From Fistulifera solaris (lineage: Eukaryota > Bacillariophyta > Bacillariophyceae > Naviculales > Stauroneidaceae): DNA of 64,000 bases. Position 1 is the first letter of the stretch; each line of letters starts with the position of its first letter. Position numbers and translations under genes: made by a program. Location: contig AP026164.1 in the NCBI GenBank assembly GCA_030295235.1, forward strand, positions 1 through 64,000. The letters run 5' to 3'. Below the pieces are notes generated by a model. The model had not been told where the DNA came from, did not search any database, and was given only the letters and a program-made list of their open reading frames with translations. Shown piece after piece: positions 1-9,101 of the stretch.

Positions 1-309
1 GGGAGTTAGAACCAAAGCTACTCATTGAAGTGTCAGACTGAAATATATGTGAAAAAGTGAAACGAAAAATGGAGAATTCAGTCGAATGTCAATCAAGATT
101 ACATTCTGACATTAGGAAATTAGGAATGAATATTAGGTTCACGTTATGTCAAAAAGAGCTAGCAAGACAGGTTGACGCTGCGTAAAGTCAAAACGCAGCA
201 TCCGTGCGATGTGCCATGACTAGCGACGAACGATTTTAACTCTAATGATTTTTGTGATGAATTTTTCTTTCGTGACTGATCAATAGTCATTCGTGATGTA
301 AAGTTGTAC

Positions 310-384
310 ACTTTCATCAAATTTTGATGAAAGTTTCCGTTGCATGATGAAAGTTGTACACTTTCATGAGATTTTGATGAAAGT
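310..384. repeat. Duplicated 25-bp palindrome, 50-bp period
   Basis: At 310-334 two 12-base arms (ACTTTCATCAAA and TTTGATGAAAGT) flank a single central T, a perfect dyad. A second copy at 360-384 has small changes in the left arm. Between them ATGAAAGT-TGTAC-ACTTTCAT forms a third dyad. The arrangement could extrude as alternative hairpins or be a duplicated protein-binding site. No gene starts nearby, so its role is unknown. Confidence 0.75.
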
Positions 385-550
385 TAGTGTCTATGTAAGT
401 TTCGGCTTGCGCGCTATATAGGATAGGGCTTAGAGCTTTATGATACACTTTTGTATATAGTGGATCGACAATTTCTATTAGTCTAGAAAAGGGTGTACAC
501 ATAAGTACAATGCAACAGTCAGGGCTTAATTCCCGCATCTTTCAGAGAAG

Positions 551-608
551 GACGTTAAAATTCTGCCTCCCAGTACAAGATTACACGTAGCGTCTACGAC
601 GATGCAGG
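551..608 (+). repeat. Fragment of a small dispersed repeat
   Basis: This is closely similar to the 69-bp inverted-repeat element at 58975-59043: it begins with GACGTTAAAA, shares the internal CCTCCCAGTACAAGATT and then CGTAGCGTC. The right-hand inverted repeat of the other copy is largely absent, so this copy looks truncated. Confidence 0.6.
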
Positions 609-816
609 TGAAAACCAAAAAAGCTCCATGCAAGTGTATAACACCGTAAGGGGGCTAGTTACTACAACATGAAGAATGATGATTGATTAAATCATCTTTC
701 TTACTGTAATGGTTTATAGAAAGCTACAATCCAAGACGCAGGGACTTAAAATTGTTTCACTTGATAGTATTGACCTAAAAGTCTCATGTCACACATCACC
801 GACAGTCGACGAAAGA

Positions 817-1376
817 TTACTCCTTGTTTACCTCGGGGGTCGAAGATTCTTTATTGCGGGCTTCCCAGTCCTTCTTTAGTGACTCAGCATACGACTCTTC
901 TGCTGATTCTTTGTCGACTTTTTGTGGCGGCATCTGTTGTTGGTATCGCTGTGAATGCTCTCTGTTCATGACATCGCGCACCAACAAGCCAGTCTTGGGG
1001 TCACTTATCCATTTATCGGAATCACGGCTATCAATCATGACATGCGAAGCAACATCTGGGGCCTGTACGCCATCTTGCTTCGGTCGGTACGAAGTCGATC
1101 CTGATTTCCACCAATCGGGTATTTAGGAGTAGGTCGTCTCGCTTGCGTCGACTCATTCGGCTTGGAAGAACGCATACTAGCTTCTCTATCGCGATCAGCA
1201 GAAAGCTTATCTACCCATTGAGGGCTTCCCATAACCTCTGCTTGCAACGATGGATCGTTCGCAGCAACGAACAGAAAAGTCGACGACGCTTCTTTGACGG
1301 AAGTTACCTTGGGAACGACAAAAGCAGCCTGCGCTGCCGCTGCCAAGATGACAATGTTGAGCAGAGATTTTACCAT
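817..1376 (-). CDS. Small protein with plastid-type presequence, unknown function
   Basis: Translation from the ATG at 1376 gives a hydrophobic signal peptide (MVKSLLNIVILAAAAQAAF) followed by FVVP. A Phe at the predicted cleavage site resembles the ASAFAP-type motif of diatom plastid precursors, so the product may enter the plastid. The first frame runs to 1035 and a second, offset by one base, runs from about 1125 to 817. The second is hydrophilic and charged, and reads naturally as the C-terminal half (...DKWISDPKTGLLVRDVMNR...). One extra A in the AAA run near 1125 would join them, so I treat this as one gene of about 185 residues with a likely base-calling error. I recognise no family in the mature part. 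Targeting is inferred from the presequence only. Confidence 0.55.
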
Positions 1377-2300
1377 CGTCACTGTCGCTTTGATCGTTTT
1401 TTTGCTTTTTGACTTCGTCTAATATAAACAAGCAAACAAAGGAACGTTGTGTGTCGAGCATATATCGCTTCGCTTGTTTATATTACTTGTATCGTCGCCA
1501 GATGTCACGGTCGTGCGGCCTTTTGTGCGTACAAGGTATAAGCTACCGTACCTGGTACCAGGTACGTCACTGTTTTCTTTTTTTGGCGATGCGTTTCGCG
1601 GAACACAAGAACTCAAAGAACAATTTTGCGGACGGAGACAGACTGCTATCGTCTTGCCGGCGGCTGGCTACCAGGTACGACGTACGACCGCTCATCGCAA
1701 TCATTTTCGCCATCGTTTTTGTTCTTTGAAAAAGATGGTTTGATTCATTATTTAACCATGAAAGTCAAACGTGAAATGAATCAAGAAACGCTATAACATA
1801 ACTTCACTGCTAGTCCCTGTGATGCGATTGATAGGTTTTGCATCCGTCTCACGTCGGCTACCGGTTGACGCTAATGCAAACAACGCTCGATTAATCGAGC
1901 CAATTCGAAGAACGATTGATCACTCTCTACTGATGAAGGCATACGATGAAGTTGAAATCCTTCGTAAACGATGAGCGATGACTATTGAGCATCAAGATGA
2001 TTTGATAGTTCGCAGTACGAATAGAATATTAATACTTTCCGCCCCTAAAATAAGATTAGAGCAACAAAGTGGAGAAATGCATAATCGATTACGTTGTCAA
2101 TAAAAGCTTTAAATCTCAACGTCTATTTCTTGAGTACAGCAAATTATTGCTAAAGATTTTATGTAACTCTGGTTTGTTTCTGTCGAAACCCACGCGTCAA
2201 AAAAGCGACTCAATCAAAGAATGCTATCAAAGGCCCCACCAACGTAATGGAGAACAGGGCTTCAATAATGTATCCGTCCGATCCCTATATTTGAGTGTCC
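1377..2300. other. Intergenic region with an 18-bp palindrome
   Basis: No gene is supported. GTACCTGGTACCAGGTAC at 1548-1565 is a perfect 18-bp palindrome, and a further TACCAGGTAC lies near 1670. Both belong to a word that recurs in the non-coding parts of this window. Confidence 0.6.
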
Positions 2301-2993
2301 TTACAAGTAGCAAACTTGATACAAAATGCGAATCGGTGTGACGTGAATCCTTTCCTGTTGAAACTCATCAATGATTTCAGCCGCTCGCTCGTCGATTTCG
2401 TCGGCGGCGTGCTCAAGTCTCCAACACAAATCCAGAGCAACTTGTCCCTGCAACGCTGCTTCTTGTGGATTGTCTTTTGTGTCCAAACAGATTACATGAA
2501 TAGGTTTGAAATCTTCCGTCGGCTCCCGTATTTGTAAGTCCTCGATGACAGCATCATAAATGCGCTCTTCAAACGCAATGACAACAGCGTGTGACTGAAT
2601 AACATCCGTGGGAGTATCCTGCCATCGGTTAGGTGCTCGCTTAACGGCAGCTCCTCGGCGGCAAAGCTGAAGAACTCCGTTTCTCGAAAAGTATTCAGCG
2701 TCGTCTAACGCCAAATTATGAAACATGTGCTCATACGGCGTGCCAAATTTGAAAATTTTTGGCTCCATTGCTGTTTTCCCTGGAAGTCGGACCTGCGTTC
2801 CAGAGCCATACGATTCGACGCGCAAACCTGCGTTGCCAAGCACTAAATGTGCTTCCATCGAACGATTGATATTGGACGAGCAAACGACACCAAATGATAT
2901 TTTTGACTTTGGCAGGTGATTTTCCAAAGGGGCAATCCCCGGTGGAGTGACGGGACGAGGCAGAGATGGGCCTCCAGAAGAGCGGCTGGACAT
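2301..2993 (-). CDS. SSU72: Ssu72-like RNA polymerase II CTD phosphatase
   Basis: Ssu72 removes Ser5 phosphate from the C-terminal domain of RNA polymerase II and works in transcription termination and 3' end processing in the nucleus. The protein (about 230 aa from the ATG at 2993) has the family's catalytic loop VVCSSNINRSMEAH near residue 40, with the CX5RS cysteine-phosphatase signature. Downstream come the conserved GTPYEHMF-type segment and the region around VALDLCWRLEHAADEIDER. The C-terminus RILYQVCYL lines up with the conserved end of the family (TFLHTVCFY in human). The human protein is 194 aa; the extra length here is a proline- and serine-rich N-terminus. The open frame extends upstream to 3077 but only with a non-ATG start, so 2993 is preferred. 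No intron or frame break is seen. Confidence 0.93.
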   Translation of the reverse strand: MSSRSSGGPSLPRPVTPPGIAPLENHLPKSKISFGVVCSSNINRSMEAHLVLGNAGLRVESYGSGTQVRLPGKTAMEPKIFKFGTPYEHMFHNLALDDAEYFSRNGVLQLCRRGAAVKRAPNRWQDTPTDVIQSHAVVIAFEERIYDAVIEDLQIREPTEDFKPIHVICLDTKDNPQEAALQGQVALDLCWRLEHAADEIDERAAEIIDEFQQERIHVTPIRILYQVCYL

Positions 2994-4951
2994 GATAGAC
3001 AGCGAAGGGACGACCGAGAAGAGAAAAATCGAACTTCGAAAGGGCGAAATGTTTGATAGCAAGAAGCACGAAAGCAAGAAGTCTGGTTCTTGTTGCGTAC
3101 TCTAGAAAGCTTTCTGATGGAAATCTAGCGAATAAACTGAACTGGAAACTTGGTTTCTGTCGACATTAACAATGCAACAAAAACAAATGAGTTGCGGACA
3201 CGATGGCGCCTCGAACGCGCGATGCGTTTTGTCGTCCTGCGGCCTGCGGTTCTCTATGCCGGGACTCCGGTCTTCCAAACTTCCGGGACTGATAAGGTTT
3301 CAGTCGAAAACGAGTCGTCGGAATATTGCCTATTGCTGACTCGGACGACACTGTTTATAAGCTAGCAATTGACGCGGTCCATTCTTGTCATGGTAGCTAT
3401 GAGTATGTTGACTTGAAAATAATTCATTACGGAGTACTTCGTAATGTCTCATCCCTTGTCAGGGCATAGTTTCCACCGGGACGGCGAAGTTGACTTTGTT
3501 CAATGCTATAACGTCGGAAGCCGTGAAGCCCTGCTAGTAGACTATTTATCTACATATACCAGGTCATTAAAGCAACTCATTTAGGCGTGACAATCAAATC
3601 CTTCATCGACTTTGCTCGTGAACCCTTTCCAATGAGATTACCGCACACTCTTCAAGTAAGCTTAGCATATTTGCGACCAATGGATGTGTGTAACTCTCTT
3701 CAGCATGTGTTATTTTTCAAATTGTTGAATGAATGAACCGCGTCAATTTTTTTACTGGAATTTATTCACTTTATTACCAATACTTTTTACAGCGAGGTCT
3801 TACTGGTACAAGAATTGTTAGGCGGTAAACGCAATCCCGAGCTGAGCCGAAAGTGAGCTCCGAGTCACTAAATACTACGGAGTAAAACCGTATTTGTAAT
3901 GCATCATGTACAATCTGTAATAGATTGAACATCAGACGTTCCGGCTTTTGTCGCTGGACGCTGGATTCACGTTTCCACGATCAGAACGGGGAAAGTGAGT
4001 TAAAAGAGCTAAGAGCAAAATAAAAAAATCCACTGAGAACAAAACAAATTTACGACAAGATTACGACAATTGTAACCAAGTCCGCTCGAGATGCACGAGA
4101 CACAAGACATAAGACGCAAGACACCATCGACCATCGACTAAAAAAGAACGGCGTAGGCGTGGGTTTGAGTTTTGAGTAGTGAGTCCAAGTAGTGAGGAGA
4201 AATTATTGATTATTGGTAGCGGGGAGAAGGAGAAGGAGAGGCCTGGCCTGAGGCCTGTGGCCTGTCCATTTGAGTCATTCGCCCTCAACTGTGAACTGTG
4301 AACTGTGACACCTACTTTTTCTTTACTACTTAACTTCAGCTTGCAACAACAAGTTCTCCGGAAAACGCTGACGGCGGTATAAGGTGTAAGGTGTGATGTG
4401 TGATGTGTGAGGGCGTGAGGCCATTCACCATTCGCCATTCGAACTTGGCATGTAGAATTTGTAATTTGGAATAAGTTCTTAGAGTAGAGGGGCAATAGCA
4501 ACTTGAAAGTGCTCTTCATCAAGAACAGAAGATTTTAATTCTTTATTCTTTAGTCCGGCCGAAGTTTTATCGGACAAATGGACATTTTCGGGACTGTGAT
4601 CTGTAATCTATAATTGTCGCAATCGCCCCTACTCGACATTTTAATCCATACTCGTTGACAAGTAATTGCAAGTGAATGTAAATGCTCCGAATGAGTAGGG
4701 AAGTCTAACGTCAAAGAAATCATAAGCGGTGACACAATACGAACGCGGAAAAAGTGGAAAGGCAACAACCCAACTAAAGTTAAGATAGGCTTCCCGACTC
4801 ACGACCAAATGAAAATAGACGAGTTTTCTGATCTTTGAACGACGCAGCAAAGAGCTTCGTTCCATAAAATTTAAATCTTCCTCATTCTTCATTCGTTCCG
4901 CAAACTCGCACCAGCATACCCAAACCGCATTCCAAAATTACAGCACCGAAC
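2994..4951. other. Long intergenic region with low-complexity stretches
   Basis: No gene is supported in nearly 2 kb. Around 4225-4440 there are simple and near-tandem words (GGAGAAGGAGAAGGAGAG, CTGTGAACTGTGAACTGTG, GTGTGATGTGTGATGTGTG). TACGGAGT occurs near 3430 and 3880. The 153-codon open frame on the minus strand at 4061-4522 translates these low-complexity words and shows no domain. Confidence 0.6.
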
Positions 4952-6091
4952 ATGAGCTCATCCGCTGTACTTCCGACAGAGGCGCAGTTATCTCAGTCTC
5001 CTGTTAAGCAGCTTCGAAAAACGCGGAAATCGATTCAAAAGTACTTCCAGCTTGGAAAGGTTATGTCCATTGGTCAAGACAACCCCTTCACGATTCATGC
5101 AGTCGACGAAGAAATGTTTCGGTGCTTCTGGTCGTTGTTCGCGGAGACCATGGTTGTGGATGGGGCTTTGAAGCGACCTACTAAAGAGAAGATATCCGTC
5201 CTGGTGAGCAAGAAGAACGATTGCCAAGTTTGTCTCATCGCGCACCACATGCTCAAGCAAATTTCCGATAAGGTCAGTGTCGATGAAGCCGACCCTTACT
5301 TAGAAGATGCACTTGTGTTCGCCGAGGAAGTGCTCATGGCATCGCACAGCGGCCATGAAATCAAAATTCCAGCACACACCACGCTAAGCACAGAGGCCCA
5401 AGCCGAAGTCGCGTTGATCGTATTGGTCAAAACACACATGAATCGCACTACTAGTGCCTTAGTCGGTGAGCAGTTGTCCACGGCCGCTTTTGGGGTCCCC
5501 CGCGTGGTAGCGAAGCGCATGGAAAGCAAGGGTGTTGTGAACGTCTTCAGCAAACTCCTGGCTCCCTTTCTGGCACGCGGTATCAAGGCAAAGTACGAGC
5601 CAGGTATCACCCGAAATCTATTCAAACATGTCGTAGATGATCACTTGACGTTGCCTTCGCATCTTAAAGGTGCAAGGCTCGCCGGAGCTGAACGTGGTAT
5701 CGCCTTGGCGCGAATGCACGCGGCTATGGACACCATTTACGAAACTCGTTTAGAAGACACTATGCTTCCACGAGCTATTGTTCACTTTGTAGACGACGCA
5801 ATACCTCCTACAGGTACGAGCCCGGGGCAAATGTCGAGTTGGATTTTAGTCCACATGAGAAAGTCGATTGCGGCAGCGCTGCCTGATGAAAACCATCAAT
5901 CCCTTGCAGCGCTTCTATTGTTCGTCGCGTACTCCCCCAAAAGTATACAACGCTTGACTCAGTGGGAGCAGATAGTGAAACGCTTTGGCATCAAGAACGC
6001 TAAACTATTGGTCTTGTGGTTCTCAATGCGATTCACCCTTTTAAATGCAGCTGGTCTTGAGCAGGCAGCCATAACTCATTTCGACAATTAG
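4952..6091 (+). CDS. AhpD / carboxymuconolactone decarboxylase-like protein
   Basis: The 379-residue product is predicted to adopt the all-helical AhpD-like fold. The diagnostic feature is the CXXC-X3-H motif CQVCLIAHH near residues 92-100, preceded by a helix (FRCFWSLFAETMVVDGALKR) and the KEKISVLVSKKN segment typical of this superfamily. In AhpD the two cysteines act as a peroxidase and disulfide-exchange centre and the histidine assists. The second half (from about residue 190) is helical and may be a degenerate second repeat, since it has no CXXC. The ATG at 4952 follows a short AC-rich leader. No targeting sequence is evident, so a cytosolic location is likely. The substrate cannot be predicted. 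Confidence 0.8.
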   Translation: MSSSAVLPTEAQLSQSPVKQLRKTRKSIQKYFQLGKVMSIGQDNPFTIHAVDEEMFRCFWSLFAETMVVDGALKRPTKEKISVLVSKKNDCQVCLIAHHMLKQISDKVSVDEADPYLEDALVFAEEVLMASHSGHEIKIPAHTTLSTEAQAEVALIVLVKTHMNRTTSALVGEQLSTAAFGVPRVVAKRMESKGVVNVFSKLLAPFLARGIKAKYEPGITRNLFKHVVDDHLTLPSHLKGARLAGAERGIALARMHAAMDTIYETRLEDTMLPRAIVHFVDDAIPPTGTSPGQMSSWILVHMRKSIAAALPDENHQSLAALLLFVAYSPKSIQRLTQWEQIVKRFGIKNAKLLVLWFSMRFTLLNAAGLEQAAITHFDN

Positions 6092-6135
6092 CCAATTCTT
6101 CAAACTGTATTCCATTCATAGCACGCAATGTACAT

Positions 6136-8745
6136 TCAGTCTTCTACGGCTTGAAAGTCACAATTCCATGTGTCATGTTGCTCTGTATCGATACTTATCT
6201 TCAATACTCCGGCGCGTCCATGGCTTTGCACTTGCATCGAAAAAGAGTCGCGCGACTCATCTTCTTCGTCTGAATCCACCGAACGTAGCGATATGGCGTC
6301 GTCCCTATCTCCGTCAATTCCAGTCTGACCAATCTTAGAGACCAGTTCATTTGCATGGTAGTGAACTCGAGAAATGTGAGAGTCCGGACTCAATCCAGAG
6401 AGCAGCAGCGTCCGCCCACGCGCCAAACGTTTGACGACTGTTAACGGTAGACCCCGAGGGTCACCATTCACAAAGCTAGCAATGGATGCTTCGACAAGCG
6501 ACATTGTTCCGCTTGCTCTCGAATCCATTTTAGTTGCTCGCTCGTTTCGTTAAAATCTTGGGTCGCTTGCATCACCAAACACTGTACGCCTAGCCGCCAA
6601 GCTTGAACGAAGGTGGATTGCTTATCATGGACGACTATTGGAATGGACTCGCTGATTTTGGCCAAGAATTTGCGTGCCTTTTTGGTCAAGGGTGACACCG
6701 AAGTCACCACTACCATATGAGGACGCGACTTGTTGATAAAAGCAATTGCCAACTTCAATAGTTTGGCATGGTGTTTCAGAGTACTTTCATCTTCTGTATC
6801 AATATTATTGGATATGAACCATGGATGGATCAACTGGTACACAACAATCTGGGGCAAATTCACTGCTAATGTCCCGTACGGATCATGCAGGGTAGCTTTG
6901 GGCGCTTTGCCCTGGTCATCGTTCATCTGAGTCAACCCAACTACGTCGTGCGTGTCGAAACGAATTTTGTTCAGTCGAGCGTCGATAGAATCCGCGAAAA
7001 ATCGAGCGTAAACACGCGGCTCTCGCAACCATTGACACCGATCTAAAACGTGCATTACGGCGCGGCGATCTTTGTTGGAGAGTTTTAAACAATCGTAGCG
7101 GGGCGATCCATCACCAGGTGGATGCTCATCGAGAAGAGCCACATATCTCCAAGCGTCTTGATGAATGGCTTGGGCCAAAGGTCGAATACAAAGGTCTCGC
7201 AAAGAGGGAAGTACAGTTCCCGTCATGCCATTTGAAGTAGCATGATTCTCAATTAACTCGGCAAAATAAGGATGCTTCCGAATGATATTGTACGCCCGCC
7301 CATCACCTTCAGTCATATCGTGTTCGACAATCTTACCAAGGGGATTGCTTGCGGACGGAAAAACAAAGCCGGATGCACCTATTCTTTGAGTTGGATCGTG
7401 TCGCATTAACTGTTGAATCAAATCCCAAGCTTCGTCTTCTACAATTCCGACTGGACGCCGCAGGCAACCTTCCCGCTTAATTTTCAAAAAGGCTAAGTAT
7501 GGCGAAGGACAACTAAAGGGAGTCATACCGGTCTGCATGATATAAAACATACAACCTAGAGCCCATAGATCTGCCGCATGATTGGCACCACATGCACCTT
7601 CAGCTTCAGCCGTTTGAGCTTCTTCCATTCCCGATGTCCCGTTGACAGCCTCTGGACTCATAAAATCTGGCGTTCCTACAAACTCTGGTCCATTCAAATC
7701 GCGCTTCACACAATCCTTTGCTGTCCCAAAGTCAATTATGACAACGTGTCGTTTCGCATTGAGCAGCACATTTTCAGTCTTTAAATCGCGGTGCACAATG
7801 CCGTGGCGATGCATATGCTCTAAAGCATCAACCATTTGAAACATCCATTGACGGCAACACGAAAACTTGTGACAACCGACCATGCATTTGTTTTGATTCT
7901 CGTCGTGCTTCCATTGACACTGATTCCACAAATCGTAAGGGTACAACTCCATCAAATAGTAAATAGTATTGTAGTCTTGAAACGCGTGGTACATTTGTAC
8001 AATGTATGGATGAGGCGGAAGTCGCTCTAGAAGAATACGTCGTTCCATTTGAATTTCATTGTAAACGTTTGGATGCTGTCGCTTGGCTAGATCTGCAGCT
8101 TGTTTCTTTTCAATGCGTTTGAGCGCGAATGTTTCCTGCGTCACTTTGTGTTGCACTACTACGATCTCGCTGAAATTACCGTGTCCCAATGTATCATTAA
8201 TGAATTTGAATTCCTTGATACTAATCGGACGCAAAACTGTTTTGATGGATGTTTCTGGCGCTGTCTGTTCCGTTTGTTGTTGTCGCTCTTGCAACTGACA
8301 TTGCAACTCCTTCCATGCTTTTTTCTTGTTCGAGTTCGATTGCGGTCGTTGCTGACAACATTGATTGAATGATATCCGATGCTTCGGACCATTTTTGCAG
8401 GGCAATGAGTGTTTTCGTCAATCGGTATTTGGCTTTATTGATGAGAGCCGTATTAGGAAGATTATTAGACGAAGAAGAGGCCGTTAACAAGTCGACAGCA
8501 GTCTGTGCATCTTCTTGCGATCGCTCATATTCTTCTTGCTGAAAATAAACAGCCGATCGATTACATAACAACACGACTCGTAGCTTGTAATCAGTTTCAT
8601 CTGTCGATAAAGCATTCAAACCTGCCGTGTACAAACTCAACGCCGCATCGTAGTTGCCTTGCTTAAATTCGTGATTTCCACGCAACCGGAGATCGTCGGC
8701 TTCAGCTTGTGCAGATGAATAGTCGCTGGTTTCTTCGATCGTCAT
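6136..8745 (-). CDS. TPR - PDK1-like AGC kinase - inactive phosphoesterase fusion
   Basis: Three modules are seen. (1) From the ATG at 8745, two to three TPR-like helical pairs (LRLRGNHEFKQGNYDAALSL, CNRSAVYFQQEEYERSQED) indicate a chaperone or protein-binding front end. (2) A complete kinase domain: glycine loop GHGNFSEIV, VAIK-type lysine in FALKRIEK, HRDLKTENVLL, DFGTAKDC, FVGTPDFMSPEAV and DLWALGCMFY. DFGTAK and the overall order are PDK1-like, but Thr replaces Pro in HRDLKPEN. (3) A C-terminal region patterned like a CPPED1-type metallophosphoesterase (RPHMVVVTSVSP, SIPIVVHDKQS, QLKWIREQAE), with the usual GDLVN and GNHD metal ligands replaced, so probably a pseudo-enzyme. An acidic Ser/Asp-rich tail ends the protein. 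The frame shifts by one base near 8308 (GAAGG) and near 6475 (TTT). TPR joined to kinase is inferred from the fit across the first shift. Confidence 0.8.
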
Positions 8746-8952
8746 GATTAGCTTCGAAAAGAACGTCAAGGGCGATTAATTGTACGGAGTAGCATTTATT
8801 ATGAAATCGCTTAATGTGCGTTTTGTAGCGTGTTACGTGTTATATTGCGTCTCCGGTTTTTGTTAGTGTGCGCGACACAAAGTACCCCTCCACGTGGAAT
8901 GACGGTAGAAAGCGAGAAAGCGACATGTCAGTACGCCGTACGAAGGATTTTA

Positions 8953-9008
8953 GTCATGAGTCAGGAGTCGTCATGAGTCATGAGTCAGTCATGAGTCGAG
9001 TCATGAGT
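8953..9008 (+). promoter_or_regulatory. Cluster of TGAGTCA / CATGAGTC words upstream of the CXXC gene
   Basis: CATGAGTC occurs five times in 56 bp, and at least three copies read TGAGTCA, the consensus bound by AP-1/Gcn4-type bZIP factors in other eukaryotes. The cluster lies about 100-150 bp upstream of the chosen ATG at 9102 and 200 bp from the divergent kinase gene. It may be a bZIP-responsive promoter element or simply a slipped microsatellite. Confidence 0.45.
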
Positions 9009-9029
9009 TTCTTTGTGAAAGGTCTCATC

Positions 9030-9049
9030 GCCGCCGCCGCCGCCGCCGC
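9030..9049 (+). repeat. (GCC)n microsatellite
   Basis: About six GCC units lie in the presumed 5' leader of the CXXC gene. If translation began upstream they would encode a poly-Ala run, which argues for the downstream ATG at 9102. Confidence 0.8.
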
Positions 9050-9101
9050 TCTGCGCGCAAGCGCCTTCATTGCGTTTCATTGTGTGTGTTTGTTAAAAGC
9101 C

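Larger units (their letters stand above)
1..816. other. Non-coding left flank
   Basis: I see no supportable gene. Short open frames here lack codon structure or recognisable motifs. The stretch holds a pair of 25-bp palindromes near 310-384 and a dispersed repeat fragment at 551-608, both listed separately. Confidence 0.6.

Noticed and set aside
4061-4522. 153-codon minus-strand open frame
   Set aside because: It covers simple repeated words, has no recognisable motif and is isolated from other coding features.
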